Position numbers and translations under genes: made by a program. This document shows, one piece after another, positions 38,457-48,701 of a DNA stretch of 64,000 bases (the first letter of the stretch is position 1; every line of letters starts with the position of its first letter). This DNA is from Phytophthora sp. 'mugwort' (lineage: Eukaryota; Oomycota; Peronosporomycetes; Peronosporales; Peronosporaceae). Below the pieces are notes generated by a model, which was not told the origin of the DNA, did no database searches, and worked only from the letters and a program-made list of their open reading frames with translations. The DNA lies in NCBI GenBank assembly GCA_033558025.1, contig JAUCEF010000013.1, forward strand, positions 4,767,001 through 4,831,000, in the 5' to 3' direction.

Positions 38457-40675
38457 AGGTTAATTTTTGCGGTCATACCAAAACGTACGGGCGAATACTA
38501 AATAGTACGAGTTCATTAGAAAACGTACGAGTTCATACTAAACATTCGAGTTAGTCATACTAAATAGTACGAGTCCATACCAAAACAAGACGAGTAAGTT
38601 AGAGTGAAATGAATGGTTATTACCAAAAGCAACGGTCCAGAGATGCAGAATACTCAGGTATCTCTAGAGCTGGGCTGGCGCTGTTGTCACGGCTCTTGCG
38701 ATTTTTTTTCGGATGTAAGAAGCGAGCATAATCGTGTGCGCTGAACCTTCAATACTTGCGTAGTGCTTGATGTAGTACGCCTGAAACACAGGAAGCACAT
38801 GCTCTTTCCATCAAGCCTGGTCGCTTTCACCAATCGACTTCGCAAATAGAGCGACGTCCTCACCGAGTAATTTTGCAACGCTGTACCAGCTCCTCGTGGT
38901 TCCAGCACTTCCACGTTCTGCTTTTGTCCACTTGGACAGTGGCTTGAATAAATGCAATGCTTCATCAGGAAGCCACCACATTAGGCAAAGATGGGTCCAG
39001 TCCTTAACCGACGGGATTTCTGACGTTGTGGGTGTCTGTAATGGTTCTGTTGGGATGGTCGCAGCGTCTCGAAGTCTATCAAATTGACTACGTTCTTGAC
39101 GTGGAGCGCTAGTCAATGCTAATTGAGTGATCTGCTCCTTCACCTCCAGCACCAACGTTTCGAGACGACGGAGACGCTTCCGTGCCAGTCCTTCTTCAAT
39201 ATTCTTGTTTGCTTCGTAGGGAACAATTGGGCAGCCATGCAAGTACGATTTATCCGGGGCCAAACAATCAGCCAACTCACTGTCCTCTGTCTGAACCGTG
39301 ATATCGAGCAGGTACCTCACCAGAATCTCGGTCGATTCGAACACACTCCACCCGGCCCACCGCGTAATCATGCGCAGTGGTCAGCGACGAGCTGGTTTCG
39401 CGTACATGAAGCGATTTTGAGCTCAGCGCGGCAAAAGGTGCGCGAAGTGAACCAGTTGCTTGACCCGTGCTTAGCAACTTATCCTGGCATCTTTTTGCGT
39501 TTGATGACGGGCCCGTGTACGACAGTTGAGGAGGGTAACGAAGCCTTGCTCGGACATTTTCTTTCCCCAGCCGACAGATGCTTTTTCGCGCCTTGTGCCT
39601 TTGTCGCTCGTCTTGAGGACATTCTTGCTGATACCTGTTAAGGCTGGAAACACGAAGTCGTCGTCGCTCTATTGATGTCCCTTGGCCTTTGACGCGTAGT
39701 TCACCCAATTGCACAAGTGCATGTACGCATCGATAGCATCTTATCGTTTGACGTGTGATGCAAGTTGTACATTCGCCCTTCTGCAACCGACGTCTTGCGA
39801 TTGAACAAAACGCAAGTCCCATACTCCACAACTTCAGTGGTATCGATAAAGCTAGGCCCGAACGGGCGTAGCGACACATCGCTCCACTTGAGCATCAACA
39901 CTTCATTGATACGGCACATACCGTAAAACGCGAATGAGGAGACAGTCTTAAACCACATCCGACTTGCCTCGGTGTAGCCTTCCACGTCAACCGGAGAATC
40001 GAGGAACTGTGAAGGACGGTAAGCATGCCGAGCGAGATAGGTACCGCCTTAGTTAGAACACACTCTGCCGATTTCTTCTTCTTCAATCCCCGCATGAACT
40101 GGCGAACGAATGGGTCTCTGGATGGATTCCCGTACCCCAGCTTTTCACCAGAATCGTCTTCTTTCACGCACCACGTATTCACATCCGTTCCATCGCTATT
40201 TTGATGAGAGGAGAAGTAGCTGGCGACAGCAGACTTCGTCGTCTCGGCCGTTTGAAGAGATACAGAGCTGGATGCCGAAATGCTCTGCATATATGCAACC
40301 GTGACGACTGGGAGCTCGTGGTGGCGCTCATTACGAGGGTCTGGGTACCCGTTAGAGACGAAAAGAAATCCCCAAACTTCTTGAAAGTGCGTCGTAGACG
40401 GTCTGCGTGGCTTTCTTGATCACCTCGTTAGCCGTTGCTGGCCTTGTTTGACCAGCTCCGGCACCATCTTCAACCGACGGATGAGATTCAAAAGAATGAG
40501 CACGTGGCGCATGCTCAGACAAACCGTATCGTACCTGTTAGTATGAACTCGTAGAAAATGGTATAACTTGGTAGTTATCAGTATGACTTGGTCTACGGCC
40601 TTGTACGCTTCCGTTAAACTTGTACCTGTCGGTTGAACTCGTACTTTCGGTATGATAACACTTTAAAATTCACCA
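38457..40675 (-). mobile_element. Crypton element with inverted, repeat-rich ends
   Basis: The tyrosine-recombinase pseudogene (38811-40290) is flanked by related sequence in opposite orientation. Left end: TCATACCAAAACGTACG at 38473, with TACGAGTTCAT-type motifs at about 38507, 38527, 38548 and 38567. Right end, read in reverse complement: TCATACCGAAAGTACGAGTTC from 40655, and AGTATGAACTCGTA at about 40541. Outside these, GTTAATTTT and, in reverse complement, GTGAATTTT may extend the match. Boundaries are therefore about 38457-40675 (core 38473-40655). No target duplication was obvious, as expected for recombinase-mobilised DNA. Confidence 0.65.
38811..40290 (-). pseudogene. Crypton tyrosine recombinase, frameshifted
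   Basis: Reverse-strand fragments follow Crypton order: an N-terminal domain with DPFVRQFMRGLKKKKSAECV (about 40100); box I SFAFYGMCRINEVLMLKWSD with its catalytic Arg (about 39920); a middle segment SDDDFVFPALTGISKN (about 39660); and the C-terminal block ITRWAGWSVFESTEILVRYL (about 39350), where the Tyr of VRYLLD is the likely nucleophile. Downstream are a coiled-coil stretch (LVLEVKEQITQL) and a WYSVAKLLGEDVALF tail. At least two frameshifts separate the boxes, so the enzyme is dead. The GGWS/AGWS...RYLLD block separates it from phage-type integrases. Confidence 0.75.
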
Positions 40676-41060
40676 CGGTCGCAAGAAGTAAGAAATCAAC
40701 CGAATTTTTTGAGAAAAATGTCACTCATCTTTTCCGACCCATGATGATCGTTCATTGGCCAAATAACACCGAATAACCCTCGAATGTTGTTTGAGCACGA
40801 AGAAGTTGCTTCGAACAACGACCCATACAAATCCCTAATACAGAGATTTGGCTTCCTCAGATCAAATCAACACATCAGGTCTCGCAAAAATGATTATGTA
40901 GGGGTAGGTATGTACATACAAATAACGAGATGTCATTTGGAAGGTCCACTATTGAGGTGTTGATTCAGGCAGAGTAAGCTCTACTTTTTAAACATTCTAC
41001 TACAGTACTAATTTATAACATTCATGCTTCCAGCCTTTTAAAAAAAGCATTAGAAAAAGT
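40676..41060. other. Upstream region of the SPC25 gene
   Basis: No gene. The repeat island ends here; the last part must hold the SPC25 promoter, but no convincing initiator was picked out. Confidence 0.45.
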
Positions 41061-41988
41061 ATGCAAGAAACATGGAGGCCTGCGGAGCTGTCGCCACCGC
41101 TCGAGACGGATGCGCTGGTGCAGCAGAACCTGAGTACGCGCTCGGAGCTGGAGGCGTGGGTCGAGGCCCAAAAGACGCGCATCCTCGAGGAGAAGCGTGC
41201 AGACCATCTGCAGTCGCAGGAGCACGCACGCGCGTCGGACGAAGCGCAGCGCAAGCGGGAGATACTGCAGATTGAGCATCAGAAACTGTCGGCCGGTGCG
41301 TCCCGTTGGCAATGTAGATGACCGGTTTGCTGCTGCTTGGGGCTGACTAGATGATACATTTAATATTGTGCTCAGACACACACGCCACGGAGAGGGAGCT
41401 GAACGCCAGCCAGGTGGAGATCGAGGTGTTGCAGGCCGAGAAGAGCCGGCGCGAGCCCGTGGTCAAGCATTTGTTTGAGAAGACGGTGGAGGAGGACGCT
41501 AAGCTCAAGCAACTGCTGACAGACTCGCATAAACAGCGAACGACGCAGGAGCAGCAGCTGCAGGAGCTCCAGCAGGGCCTCGCAATGTACCAGAGACTCG
41601 GACTGTTTTTCGACCACACAGAGGGTGAGAGCGGCGAACTTCAGTGAAGAAGAATTGAGAGGTCTATATTGACTAATTGATGGTATATTTATTATGCTGC
41701 GCAGCGGATCGCATTGTTGTTCGCTTTACGCAGATCGACGCGCAGAACCCGGATCGCGAGTTCTCATTCCGGATCACAATCGATCCGATCACTGACCAAT
41801 ATATTGGTGAGCTCTTATCCTCTTGCATGCCCTGCTCTTCATTTTCACTAACTTGTTGTATTACTGTAGTTGACGCTTGCAATGAAGATGTGTCTTCGTT
41901 GAACCAATTGGTGACGGATCTCAACGAAACCGGCGACTTGGCGCTGTTTATTCGCTCGATGCGGCGCGAGTTCAAGCAGCTCGTGTAA
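41061..41988 (+). CDS. SPC25: Kinetochore protein Spc25 (NDC80 complex), four exons
   Basis: Exons 41061-41295, 41376-41624, 41705-41806 and 41870-41988, all with GT-AG introns in phase 1, give 234 residues. Residues 1-150 are a long coiled coil (heptads through QKREILQIEHQKLSA and LNASQVEIEVLQAEKSRRE). It is followed by the globular RWD-like domain typical of Spc25: YQRLGLFFDHTE, then VVRFTQIDAQNPDREFSF, DQYIVDACNED, LNQLVTDLNETGDLALF and IRSMRREFKQL. Spc25 pairs with Spc24 to anchor the NDC80 complex to the inner kinetochore. Each exon alone is short and would be missed by simple frame finding. Stop is 33 bp from the convergent RBM48 stop. Confidence 0.88.
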
Positions 41989-42021
41989 CCGCGTGTTATC
42001 TTTTACTGCTGCTACGCACTT

Positions 42022-42648
42022 TTATATACGACGACGCTTTGTGTCTTGTAGTTTCCCTGTCCCAGGAGTCGGTTGCGATCTGAGTGATGCCTGTGGAGGT
42101 CTTGACGCAAGCTGCTGAGACCTCGATGGCAATTGTGGTCCAATGAACTCGGCCTTGTTTTCGGTAGAACCAGCAGGTAGCGGTGGATTCCATGAAGCAG
42201 GTCTCTTGTTGCCAGGCATCGCCATTACTGGCCTTCTGTCGTGATGGACATTAGGTCGAGCGCGACGCAGCAGCAGCTGCCGTCTCTGTGCGAGCTTGTC
42301 TGCTGTGTCCTCCCGAGACTCGAACTGCGGCGCGTAGAAGATCTGCAGTTGATTGCCGTAGAATGGCTTCTGTACGCCGCGTGCTTTAGCATGGCGCGCG
42401 TTGTTCACGGTCTCGTACTCCACCCACACTGTGTCCGTGAACTCATTGTCGTCTTGAGCCGTATCCTCGAATTGTAGTGCCGCCTCCCGGTCGTCTGCGT
42501 GGTCCAGCAATCGATATTCGTAGACCTTCCCATAGAGACTGAGCCGCTTGAGCAGGTCCTCGATTACCCCGAGCGCCGGCACGTTGCGCACCACAACGTA
42601 GCGGGATTCATTCGCCACTGTGAAGACGCGTACGCTGCGACCAGCCAT
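42022..42648 (-). CDS. RBM48: RNA-binding protein RBM48 homologue
   Basis: 208 codons from ATG 42648, intronless. An RRM-like fold: ESRYVVVRNVPALGVIEDLL (strand 1/helix 1), LYGKVYEYRLLD, TVWVEYETVNNARHAK and FYGNQLQIFYAPQFES, followed by EDTADKLAQRRQLLLRRAR and a disordered basic/Pro/Ser tail ending KRRRI. The NVPALGV and FYAPQFES-EDT signatures are those of RBM48, which with ARMC7 supports the minor (U12) spliceosome. Convergent with SPC25. Confidence 0.85.
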   Translation of the reverse strand: MAGRSVRVFTVANESRYVVVRNVPALGVIEDLLKRLSLYGKVYEYRLLDHADDREAALQFEDTAQDDNEFTDTVWVEYETVNNARHAKARGVQKPFYGNQLQIFYAPQFESREDTADKLAQRRQLLLRRARPNVHHDRRPVMAMPGNKRPASWNPPLPAGSTENKAEFIGPQLPSRSQQLASRPPQASLRSQPTPGTGKLQDTKRRRI

Positions 42649-43049
42649 GAAATCTCAGCCAATCGTGAACGAAAAATGAAAACAGAGACACGGCAGAATG
42701 TTCTGAGTCTGAACTTCCGACACCTTGACTGAAGATGCCATGGATTCACTTCAAGCGGAAGCGATAAGGTTAAATGATTTATATAAACTGAGCATGGCGA
42801 CGCCAATAACTTAACGAGCGCCTTCCATTCGTCGTTCGTCTGCGCCCCTTTTCCTCTCTCCTCCCTTCTCGTTCTTCTTGCTCTTCGCAGACGTACACCC
42901 GCTCGTCGCTGCTTCCCCTCAGCACGAACCCAACCCGCCGCCATGCACTACGTAGCATCCACACAAACTCATCAACGTCCACTTTCGACAGCGGCCGGAG
43001 TCTGTCGGCACAAGAGACTCTGTCCATTGGTTTTTAGCAGCTCGAGCTT
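42649..43049. promoter_or_regulatory. Upstream region of RBM48 / 3' region of the DA2-like gene
   Basis: 401 bp between the DA2-like stop and the RBM48 ATG, both on the reverse strand; holds the RBM48 promoter. A pyrimidine-rich run (about 42848-42890, forward strand) is the main visible feature. Frames here are not supported as genes. Confidence 0.35.
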
Positions 43050-44332
43050 TCATTCGTCAAACGGATTCCAGCTCCGCGTGCTCGCTGAAGACCGCGGCGG
43101 GGGCGTGTCGATGTTGCGCACGGCGTGCTGATTGGAATCAACCGGATTTGAAGATGAATAATGCACAGCGCCCGAGGCGCTGACCGTGATATGGGACGCA
43201 CTCAACGGTGCAACATCGGCGTAGTCGGCGTCGCTGTCGTCGTCCTCGCCGTCCTCTCCACTTGCGCGAGTGCGCTGCTGACTGCTCTGCGATCCTCCAC
43301 TCTGCTCATCGTCCTTTCCGACGCGGAGATCTTGCATGGACCGTCGTATAGCCTCCAAAAGCATTAACTCCTCCAGACGAGCAGCGTCCGCGGGTGTCCC
43401 CAAAATGTGGGATGCTGCGTCATTAAGTGCTGCGATACTGTTCGGGTGTGGGCTGTCAGTCACGGGCTTATCGCTGATACTGAGCTGGGAGCGCAGTGAG
43501 TCGCGGATGCGGTGACGGTCCTCCACTGAGGCGTACTGAATGCTCTGCGGACTCGAGGTCGCAGGCTGCAAGTTCGTGCGCTTGGGGATGCCGATGGCGC
43601 TGCTGCGGCGCGGAGACCTCACATTCTGCAACGTGACATAAAACAGTGAGAGAAAGCCGCATAACGCCACCTTCGTGGTGAATAAACCATCTTTCACCTT
43701 CATAGAGCGGATGGAGGCCAGCTCTGCCGGGGGCGGCGGCGTGTATCGAATGCTGAAGGCCTCGTTGTTGCAAAATGGGCAGCTAACAGGACGACAAAAC
43801 GTCAATACATGGACCACTACGAGCCTTCAACTGCAGATGCCGTCACACACCAGATGACCTTCTGCGGCGGGCGGATCTGCAGGTAGCACTCGGAGCAAAT
43901 GGGTTTGTTGCAGCAGCTCGACATGTTAAGGCTCCCTGGGTAGAACTGAGCGGCAGGTAAGAGCACAACGGCCAAAACAAGTCAGTGTACTGGCCTCTAC
44001 GAACAAGGCGCCCCCTTCTCCTCACGCACCATGAAGCAGATCGGGCACTCGAGCGCGAAGCATCCCTCCTTCGTCTCCTTGCCGGAGAAGCGAGGTGCCA
44101 GCTTGCGTTCCACGATGAGTCGGCGTGCCGCCTTGAGCTCCCACGGACAGCTCGGGTACAGTCTGCAGCAAAGGGAAACCCAGAATCAGTGTTCGAGGCC
44201 CAAGGTGAAGACTACGAGGATGGGATGAACATACCCGGTGGGCTGCGTGTACTTCTCGAGCTCGCGCGTGCTGGCCGAGTGGCTCAACCGGCGGCGGCTG
44301 GTGCCGGACTTCTTGGACGCCGAGTTCCCCAT
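43050..44332 (-). CDS. DA2/SIP5-type RING E3 ubiquitin ligase, five exons, possible N-myristoylation and UIM
   Basis: Exons (reverse strand) 44332-44235, 44162-44030, 43945-43851, 43782-43698 and 43625-43050 give 328 residues. The N-terminus MGNSASKKSGTSRRR is a good myristoylation context. It is followed by YTQPTGLYPSCPWELKAAR and KLAPRFSGKE, then a RING-like zinc ligand set CPIC...SCCNKPICSEC...CCPFC. This order matches the DA2/GW2/SIP5 family of E3 ligases that limit growth in plants. Near residue 240 EELMLLEAIRRSMQ fits a ubiquitin-interacting motif; the C-terminus is acidic/Ser-rich and ends SWNPFDE. The fourth intron (43697-43626, 72 bp) is in frame and stop-free, so retention would add 24 residues. 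The third donor, inside TG|GTGTGT, is the least certain junction. Confidence 0.8.
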
Positions 44333-45088
44333 TGCTGCCGCTTCTTTTTCTCGTGTTGGCTTGCCGAGTGAGCCGAGCTGCTGCCAGCGGTTCTCTTGCT
44401 CAACACATTTTCTTTGCTTATGCGCAGCACCGGGGCGACGGCGGATAAGTACTGTGCCATGATGAAAATACAACGGATAATGGAAAGCATATATGACGGT
44501 TTATTTGTTCTTGCATTAGATTATACTCGTTTTAGACGGCATTATGTTACCGGAATTGATGTATTTACAAAGGGAGCCAGATCTGTCGTTTTCTGGAGCT
44601 GATTTGCGCATTATCCGAGAAGGTGGATTGAAGTTTACTTGGCCCAAAGTTGTCGCAAAGTCTCCGGTAGAAGCCGCGGTAAAGATATTGCACGGTAAAG
44701 TTACTTTGTTAAATTGTCTTCTTTGGTCTTTTCTTTTCAAAACTTTTGTGCAGCGGGCGGTCAATTGTTTAGCCGCAGAAAGTTGTAACATACTGTACTT
44801 CTTTGCCCAATTCACGTTCCACCATTGCAAGCGATGTGTTTCGGGTTTTCCATCTTCTGAAGATCTGGTGGCTCTCAGGCCTTAGCGCGCGGAGCGTCGC
44901 GAACTATAAGTTGCTAAGGAGGCTGGTTCATATGCCGCGAGTTTGGGCGCCATCCGAGTGATGGCCATATCTCAATCGAACTGGTTTGTTGCTACGCGTT
45001 AATTTAGTCTCTTGGGTGTGGGTTGAAATACGCGTAAGTCTCATACCAGACCCTAACGTAATTAAGCTTGACTCGAACTAGCCGAGCG

Positions 45089-45106
45089 CCGCCGCGTACG
45101 CGGCGG
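45089..45106. repeat. Perfect 18-bp GC-rich palindrome
   Basis: CCGCCGCGTACGCGGCGG equals its own reverse complement and would form a strong hairpin; lies in the repeat-type region. Confidence 0.7.
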
Positions 45107-45357
45107 TGGGTTTAGTTTTGGTCCCAGTATATTGAAAGCCTGTCGTAGCGTAGCGGAGGCGGGCAGACCCACATAAAAATATATTATAATAATCTTTTAT
45201 TAAATTTCCACCAATGGAAGCCTTCGGCGAAAGATTGTTTTAGCGAATGACGGCCGCCTTCGATGCGCTCGGCAGCCATGTTATTTTATCCAACGGCGGC
45301 CCGCCTTTGCTGCGCTCAGCAGCCAATGAGATTGCGTCTAGAATCACGTTATATCGT

Positions 45358-45398
45358 GACAGACAGACGGACGGACGGACGGACGGATGGACGGACAG
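45358..45398 (+). repeat. (GACG)n microsatellite
   Basis: Tandem GACG/GACA/GATG tetranucleotide units, ending GGACAGAG. Confidence 0.85.
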
Positions 45399-45519
45399 AG
45401 CGACGTTAGCGTTGAGTTTTAGGATTCATAAAACCTTAATTCAGTTTCGTGGAATTTCACAAAAATTCCAAGAAAATCGGTATATTTAAGGGACATATAC
45501 TGTATAGCTTTCCACTCGA

Positions 45520-45681
45520 TGACGGCGCAGGTTGACATCTTCACCTTAAACAACCGTATCGGCGACGTAAATCTTCGTAAACTCATCGCACTGCTAATGT
45601 TTGCAGACGAACATTTTGGGTCAAATCCGATTATTACCCAGCCATCCAGAATATGGTCCCTTTGCCGTCACGATTCTTAAA
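45520..45681 (+). pseudogene. Short unrecognised open fragment
   Basis: ATG 45520 opens MTAQVDIFTLNNRIGDVNLR and ends at a stop after 53 codons. Composition looks natural, but no family is recognised and nothing continues it clearly. Confidence 0.2.
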
Positions 45682-45885
45682 CAGGTATGCTAGTGCAACC
45701 TCACTGGCGATATGTGTGCCTGACTCTTGATTGCTTGCTGTGATCAAGGTTGCACCAGGTAGACGGAACTTTTGTTGAGAGCGATGAACGCGCGACAGAA
45801 GATCAAATTTCGCATACGTGCACCAATTAGTCGTTCTACATGTACTATCAATGCGAAAAGCTCGACTCAAGTGTGTGTTTGGTGG

Positions 45886-45935
45886 GTGTCTGGATTGTAT
45901 GGTATAACCAGTGTCTGGATTGTATGGTATAACCA
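45886..45935 (+). repeat. 25-bp perfect tandem duplication
   Basis: GTGTCTGGATTGTATGG followed by TATAACCA occurs twice in tandem (45886-45910 and 45911-45935). Confidence 0.8.
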
Positions 45936-46009
45936 GCCGATGGAATTTAACGACCAACTAGCAGAATTAACAATAACATACCAACAAAAGCTGTGTTCTA
46001 TCTCTACAC

Positions 46010-47160
46010 CAGAAAAACGAGGCACGTTAAGTGCGCAGTGCTGCAGCAAGAACTGATTGAAAAAAAAAACCTGAATGACGTTGAAGCTTGCGCTACGACT
46101 GGACAGATTGAGGAAGAAAAATAGCGGCAGCTCCAACTACGTGACCAAAACTCTCACTTGCTGCGAGAAAATATTGTCAAGCTGCAGCAAGACTTTATGA
46201 ACTGATATTAAGGAATAGTACGATCGCAAATAAAAAGTATTGCGTGAAGAAGAACGACTACATGGAACAGGGTGTCTTGGCTGAACAAAACCAAGCACTG
46301 GCAATGGCTACGCTACTAAATCGCATTTTCGAACAAGATCGTATTGCAGCAATTGCTTCAGCATATCCCGTTATCGCTGAAAGTTTTCGACGGTCAGTAA
46401 ACGAGCAGCAGGTAGCAGCTTACGGTACAGAAGACAAAAATGAGTGCGAAGTGCACATTCTCTAGATCTACCGCTTCTTTCACGACGACTTGGCTGGAGC
46501 TTTTGAAGCGAGCGCTAGACGAATGGAGAAAGAAGGGTTTGCTGCGGTTCTCAAGGAAGTGAGTCCTATCTGTACATGGTTGTCGATGACGACAAGGTGA
46601 TTTCCCTCCTTCAAAATGAGCTGGCGTTTTCGACGACTACAGGCCACGGCGGCACCAACAGCGACACGGTGAACAGTTGACTTTTCTTCTTCTCTAGCAT
46701 TGTGGCTTAATATTACAAAGGAATATTGGCGAGTTGGAGCCGTTGAGCGACAACGAGGCAGATAATGATGCACTCCCGCAGGCATTACCAGAAGCGGACT
46801 CGACAGCGATACTCGAGTCGGCCGCATTTGTGAAAAACTTTACTCTGGTGTTGGTGTCAAGTACGAATGCAACAGACCATCGAGGGGTTCCACCCGGAAA
46901 GGTACGTTTGCTCGCTGGAATTTCTCTACAGCCTTGCAAATCCGAGAGGATTACTTCTCTCACTGCCCCAACAGTCTGGAGCTCGAGATTGCATGTGATG
47001 GTCGGCTTCCCCGCCAGGACGGTCCATGTGTACAGCTCATCACTCGCAAGTTACCACATTTTGTGTCGCTATGCTCGAAACGTGTTGAGCATTCATCTAC
47101 CGACAGCCGCAGCACCAGTCGACGAGTCAAAGACCAGTTCCCGAGCAGTGAGTCGCTTCA
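46010..47160 (+). pseudogene. Decayed gene with N-terminal coiled coil, unknown family, cut by a Tc1-like element
   Basis: Shifted frames give VKCAVLQQELIEKKNLNDVE, then LRENIVKLQQDF (leucine-zipper-like), then YRFFHDDLAGAFEASARRME and EKEGFAAVLKEVSPIC (about 46470-46575), then FVKNFTLVLVSSTNATDHRG (about 46825). Zipper followed by a mixed globular domain is a layout common in oomycete bZIP and related regulators, but the basic region is not visible, so no name is given. Stops in every frame. At 47160 it is interrupted by the Tc1-like element; host sequence presumably resumes at 48702. Confidence 0.35.
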
Positions 47161-47162
47161 TA

Positions 47163-47194
47163 CAGTCCGCGCCTTTAATATTTACGCACCCCCA
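47163..47194 (+). repeat. Left terminal inverted repeat of the Tc1-like element
   Basis: Starts CAGTCCGCGCCTTTAATATT directly after a TA; perfect match to the right repeat. Confidence 0.92.
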
Positions 47195-47439
47195 AATCTG
47201 ACAACCCGTCCATTTTTTTCTATTCCAAAAATAGGAACAAGGTTTGCGTATTTAGCCGGGGAAGAACAAAAGAAGGTGTGTAGTGTTTTCAGATTATCAA
47301 AAAGTGCGGAATTGCCAAGATACAAAGAATTTTCCAAATTTGATGAAATGCAAAAATATTTACGCATGATATTTTCGGTCAGCTACGGCCTATTAGTACG
47401 GTATCGGGCCGCCCTTAGTTCGCGACAGCATTCTAAGGC

Positions 47440-48420
47440 GCTTGCACGCTCTTCACCAGCTTTCTGGTGTATTGAATGTCGATCTTGTCCCACTCGGACA
47501 TGATAGTCGCCGCCAGGTCGGCCACAGTCTCGAATTGGCGCCCGTCCGCGTACACGCGTCGCGCCAGAACACCCCAAACGTTCTCAATGATGCTGAGATC
47601 CGGGCTTTTAGCTGCCCAATGAAGCGTGGGTAGCTCCTGCTCTTGAAGGAACGTTTTAGTGAATCTGGAAGCATGAATAGAGGCGTTATCATGCTAAAAA
47701 TAGAGGTACTCTTCTGGAACGTTTCCGAGGAACGGTAGGAGCGCGGAGCGCAGCGTGTTGGTGTAAGCGAAAGCATTTTGTCTCCTCTTGAGAGTCACTA
47801 GTGTGGTTTGCCGTACCAGCTCACCTCGGCCCACATCATCACACTACCGCCACCGCACACCCGGCGTGGGAAATACTGGGGGGGGGCATGTCGGAGATCG
47901 CGCCAGTAAAAGCGATAGCCATCAGGCCCGTCCAGGTTGAACTCCTAAAGACGATGCGCCGCCAGAAGTGCCGCCGCTCACCACAAGGGTCGGCAAATTC
48001 GAACCATGCCTTCTTGTGATGGGGCTTGAGAGCTGGGGCGGGTTTGCGCTTAGCAAACTTGGACCAGATGTTGCGCCGAAAGCGCGTAGGATAGTAGACT
48101 TGCATACCTTCACAGCCAAAGACTTAGAAATCTGCCTGACGGAGTAGTTCTTCACAGTAGCGAGCCGAAAAAAACTCTAGCCGACCTCTGGCTGAGTTTT
48201 CGTAGCCTTCCTGGCCGTTTCTTCAGCTTTGACAGCTCCGGTTGCTTGAGAAAGTAGCGCACGGCTCCTTCTGAGCACCCGATCTCTAGCGTGATGGCTC
48301 TGTTGCTTGCTTTCGCATATTCGTACTTGATAATCGTCTCGCGCTCATCGGCGGCGAGTTCGCGGGCGCGGCCAACCTTCGGTCGATCGTTGAGCGGCGA
48401 GGAAAATGCCGTTAGAACGC
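47440..48420 (-). pseudogene. Tc1-like DD34E transposase, frameshifted
   Basis: Reverse-strand blocks in order: an HTH region (GRARELAADERETIIKYEYA and ITLEIGCSEGAVRYFL, 48380-48250), a linker with SKFAKRKPAPALKPHHKKA, a first-Asp region damaged near 47950 but still showing FNLDGPDGYRFYWRD and CGGGSVMMWAEVSW, then HDNASIHASRF (second Asp, codon 47688-47690) and SPDLSIIENVWG. From that Asp to the Glu of IIEN there are 34 residues, the DD34E spacing. A TAG sits just before HDNA and at least two frameshifts occur upstream, so it cannot make transposase. Confidence 0.82.
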
Positions 48421-48667
48421 GCGCTACAAGGTCCGTTCGTTTTTAGCATTTATTACAGTTTAATTCGTTATCCTTCGCATATATTACGAAACTGACCGAC
48501 CTGCGTAAATTCTTTGCTACGGTGGCATTTCACAAAACCTGAAATTTCTCTGTTGGCGGTCGTCTACGCGACCGGCGGCACAAGCAACGTGTTCAAGCGT
48601 CCCGTGCCTTCATAAATACTAAGGAGGTGGATCAGTACTGGACTCCATCACTACATTTGGAGCGTTG

Positions 48668-48699
48668 TGGGGGTGCGTAAATATTAAAGGCGCGGACTG
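48668..48699 (-). repeat. Right terminal inverted repeat of the Tc1-like element
   Basis: Reverse complement of the left repeat, followed by TA at 48700. Confidence 0.92.
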
Positions 48700-48701
48700 T
48701 A

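Larger units (their letters stand above)
44333..45519. other. Repeat-type intergenic region upstream of the DA2-like gene
   Basis: No supported gene. A frame 44544-44885 (MLPELMYLQREPDLSFSG...) has no recognisable domain. From about 44930 the sequence changes to GC-rich patches mixed with AT-rich runs typical of a non-coding repeat, with the palindrome and microsatellite listed separately. Confidence 0.4.
47163..48699 (-). mobile_element. Tc1-like element with perfect terminal inverted repeats and TA duplication
   Basis: The ends are perfect inverted repeats: with the flanking TA, 34 bp at 47161-47194 match the reverse complement of 48668-48701. They begin CAGTCCGCGCC and include TTTAATATTTACGCACCCC. 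TA on each side (47161-47162 and 48700-48701) is the classic Tc1/mariner target duplication. Length 1537 bp, full size for this group. Confidence 0.92.

Noticed and set aside
42779..43027. Charged frame MDRVSCADRLRPLSKVDV... upstream of RBM48
   Set aside because: Reads the pyrimidine-rich upstream sequence in reverse, giving Glu/Arg runs; no domain and overlaps the promoter region.
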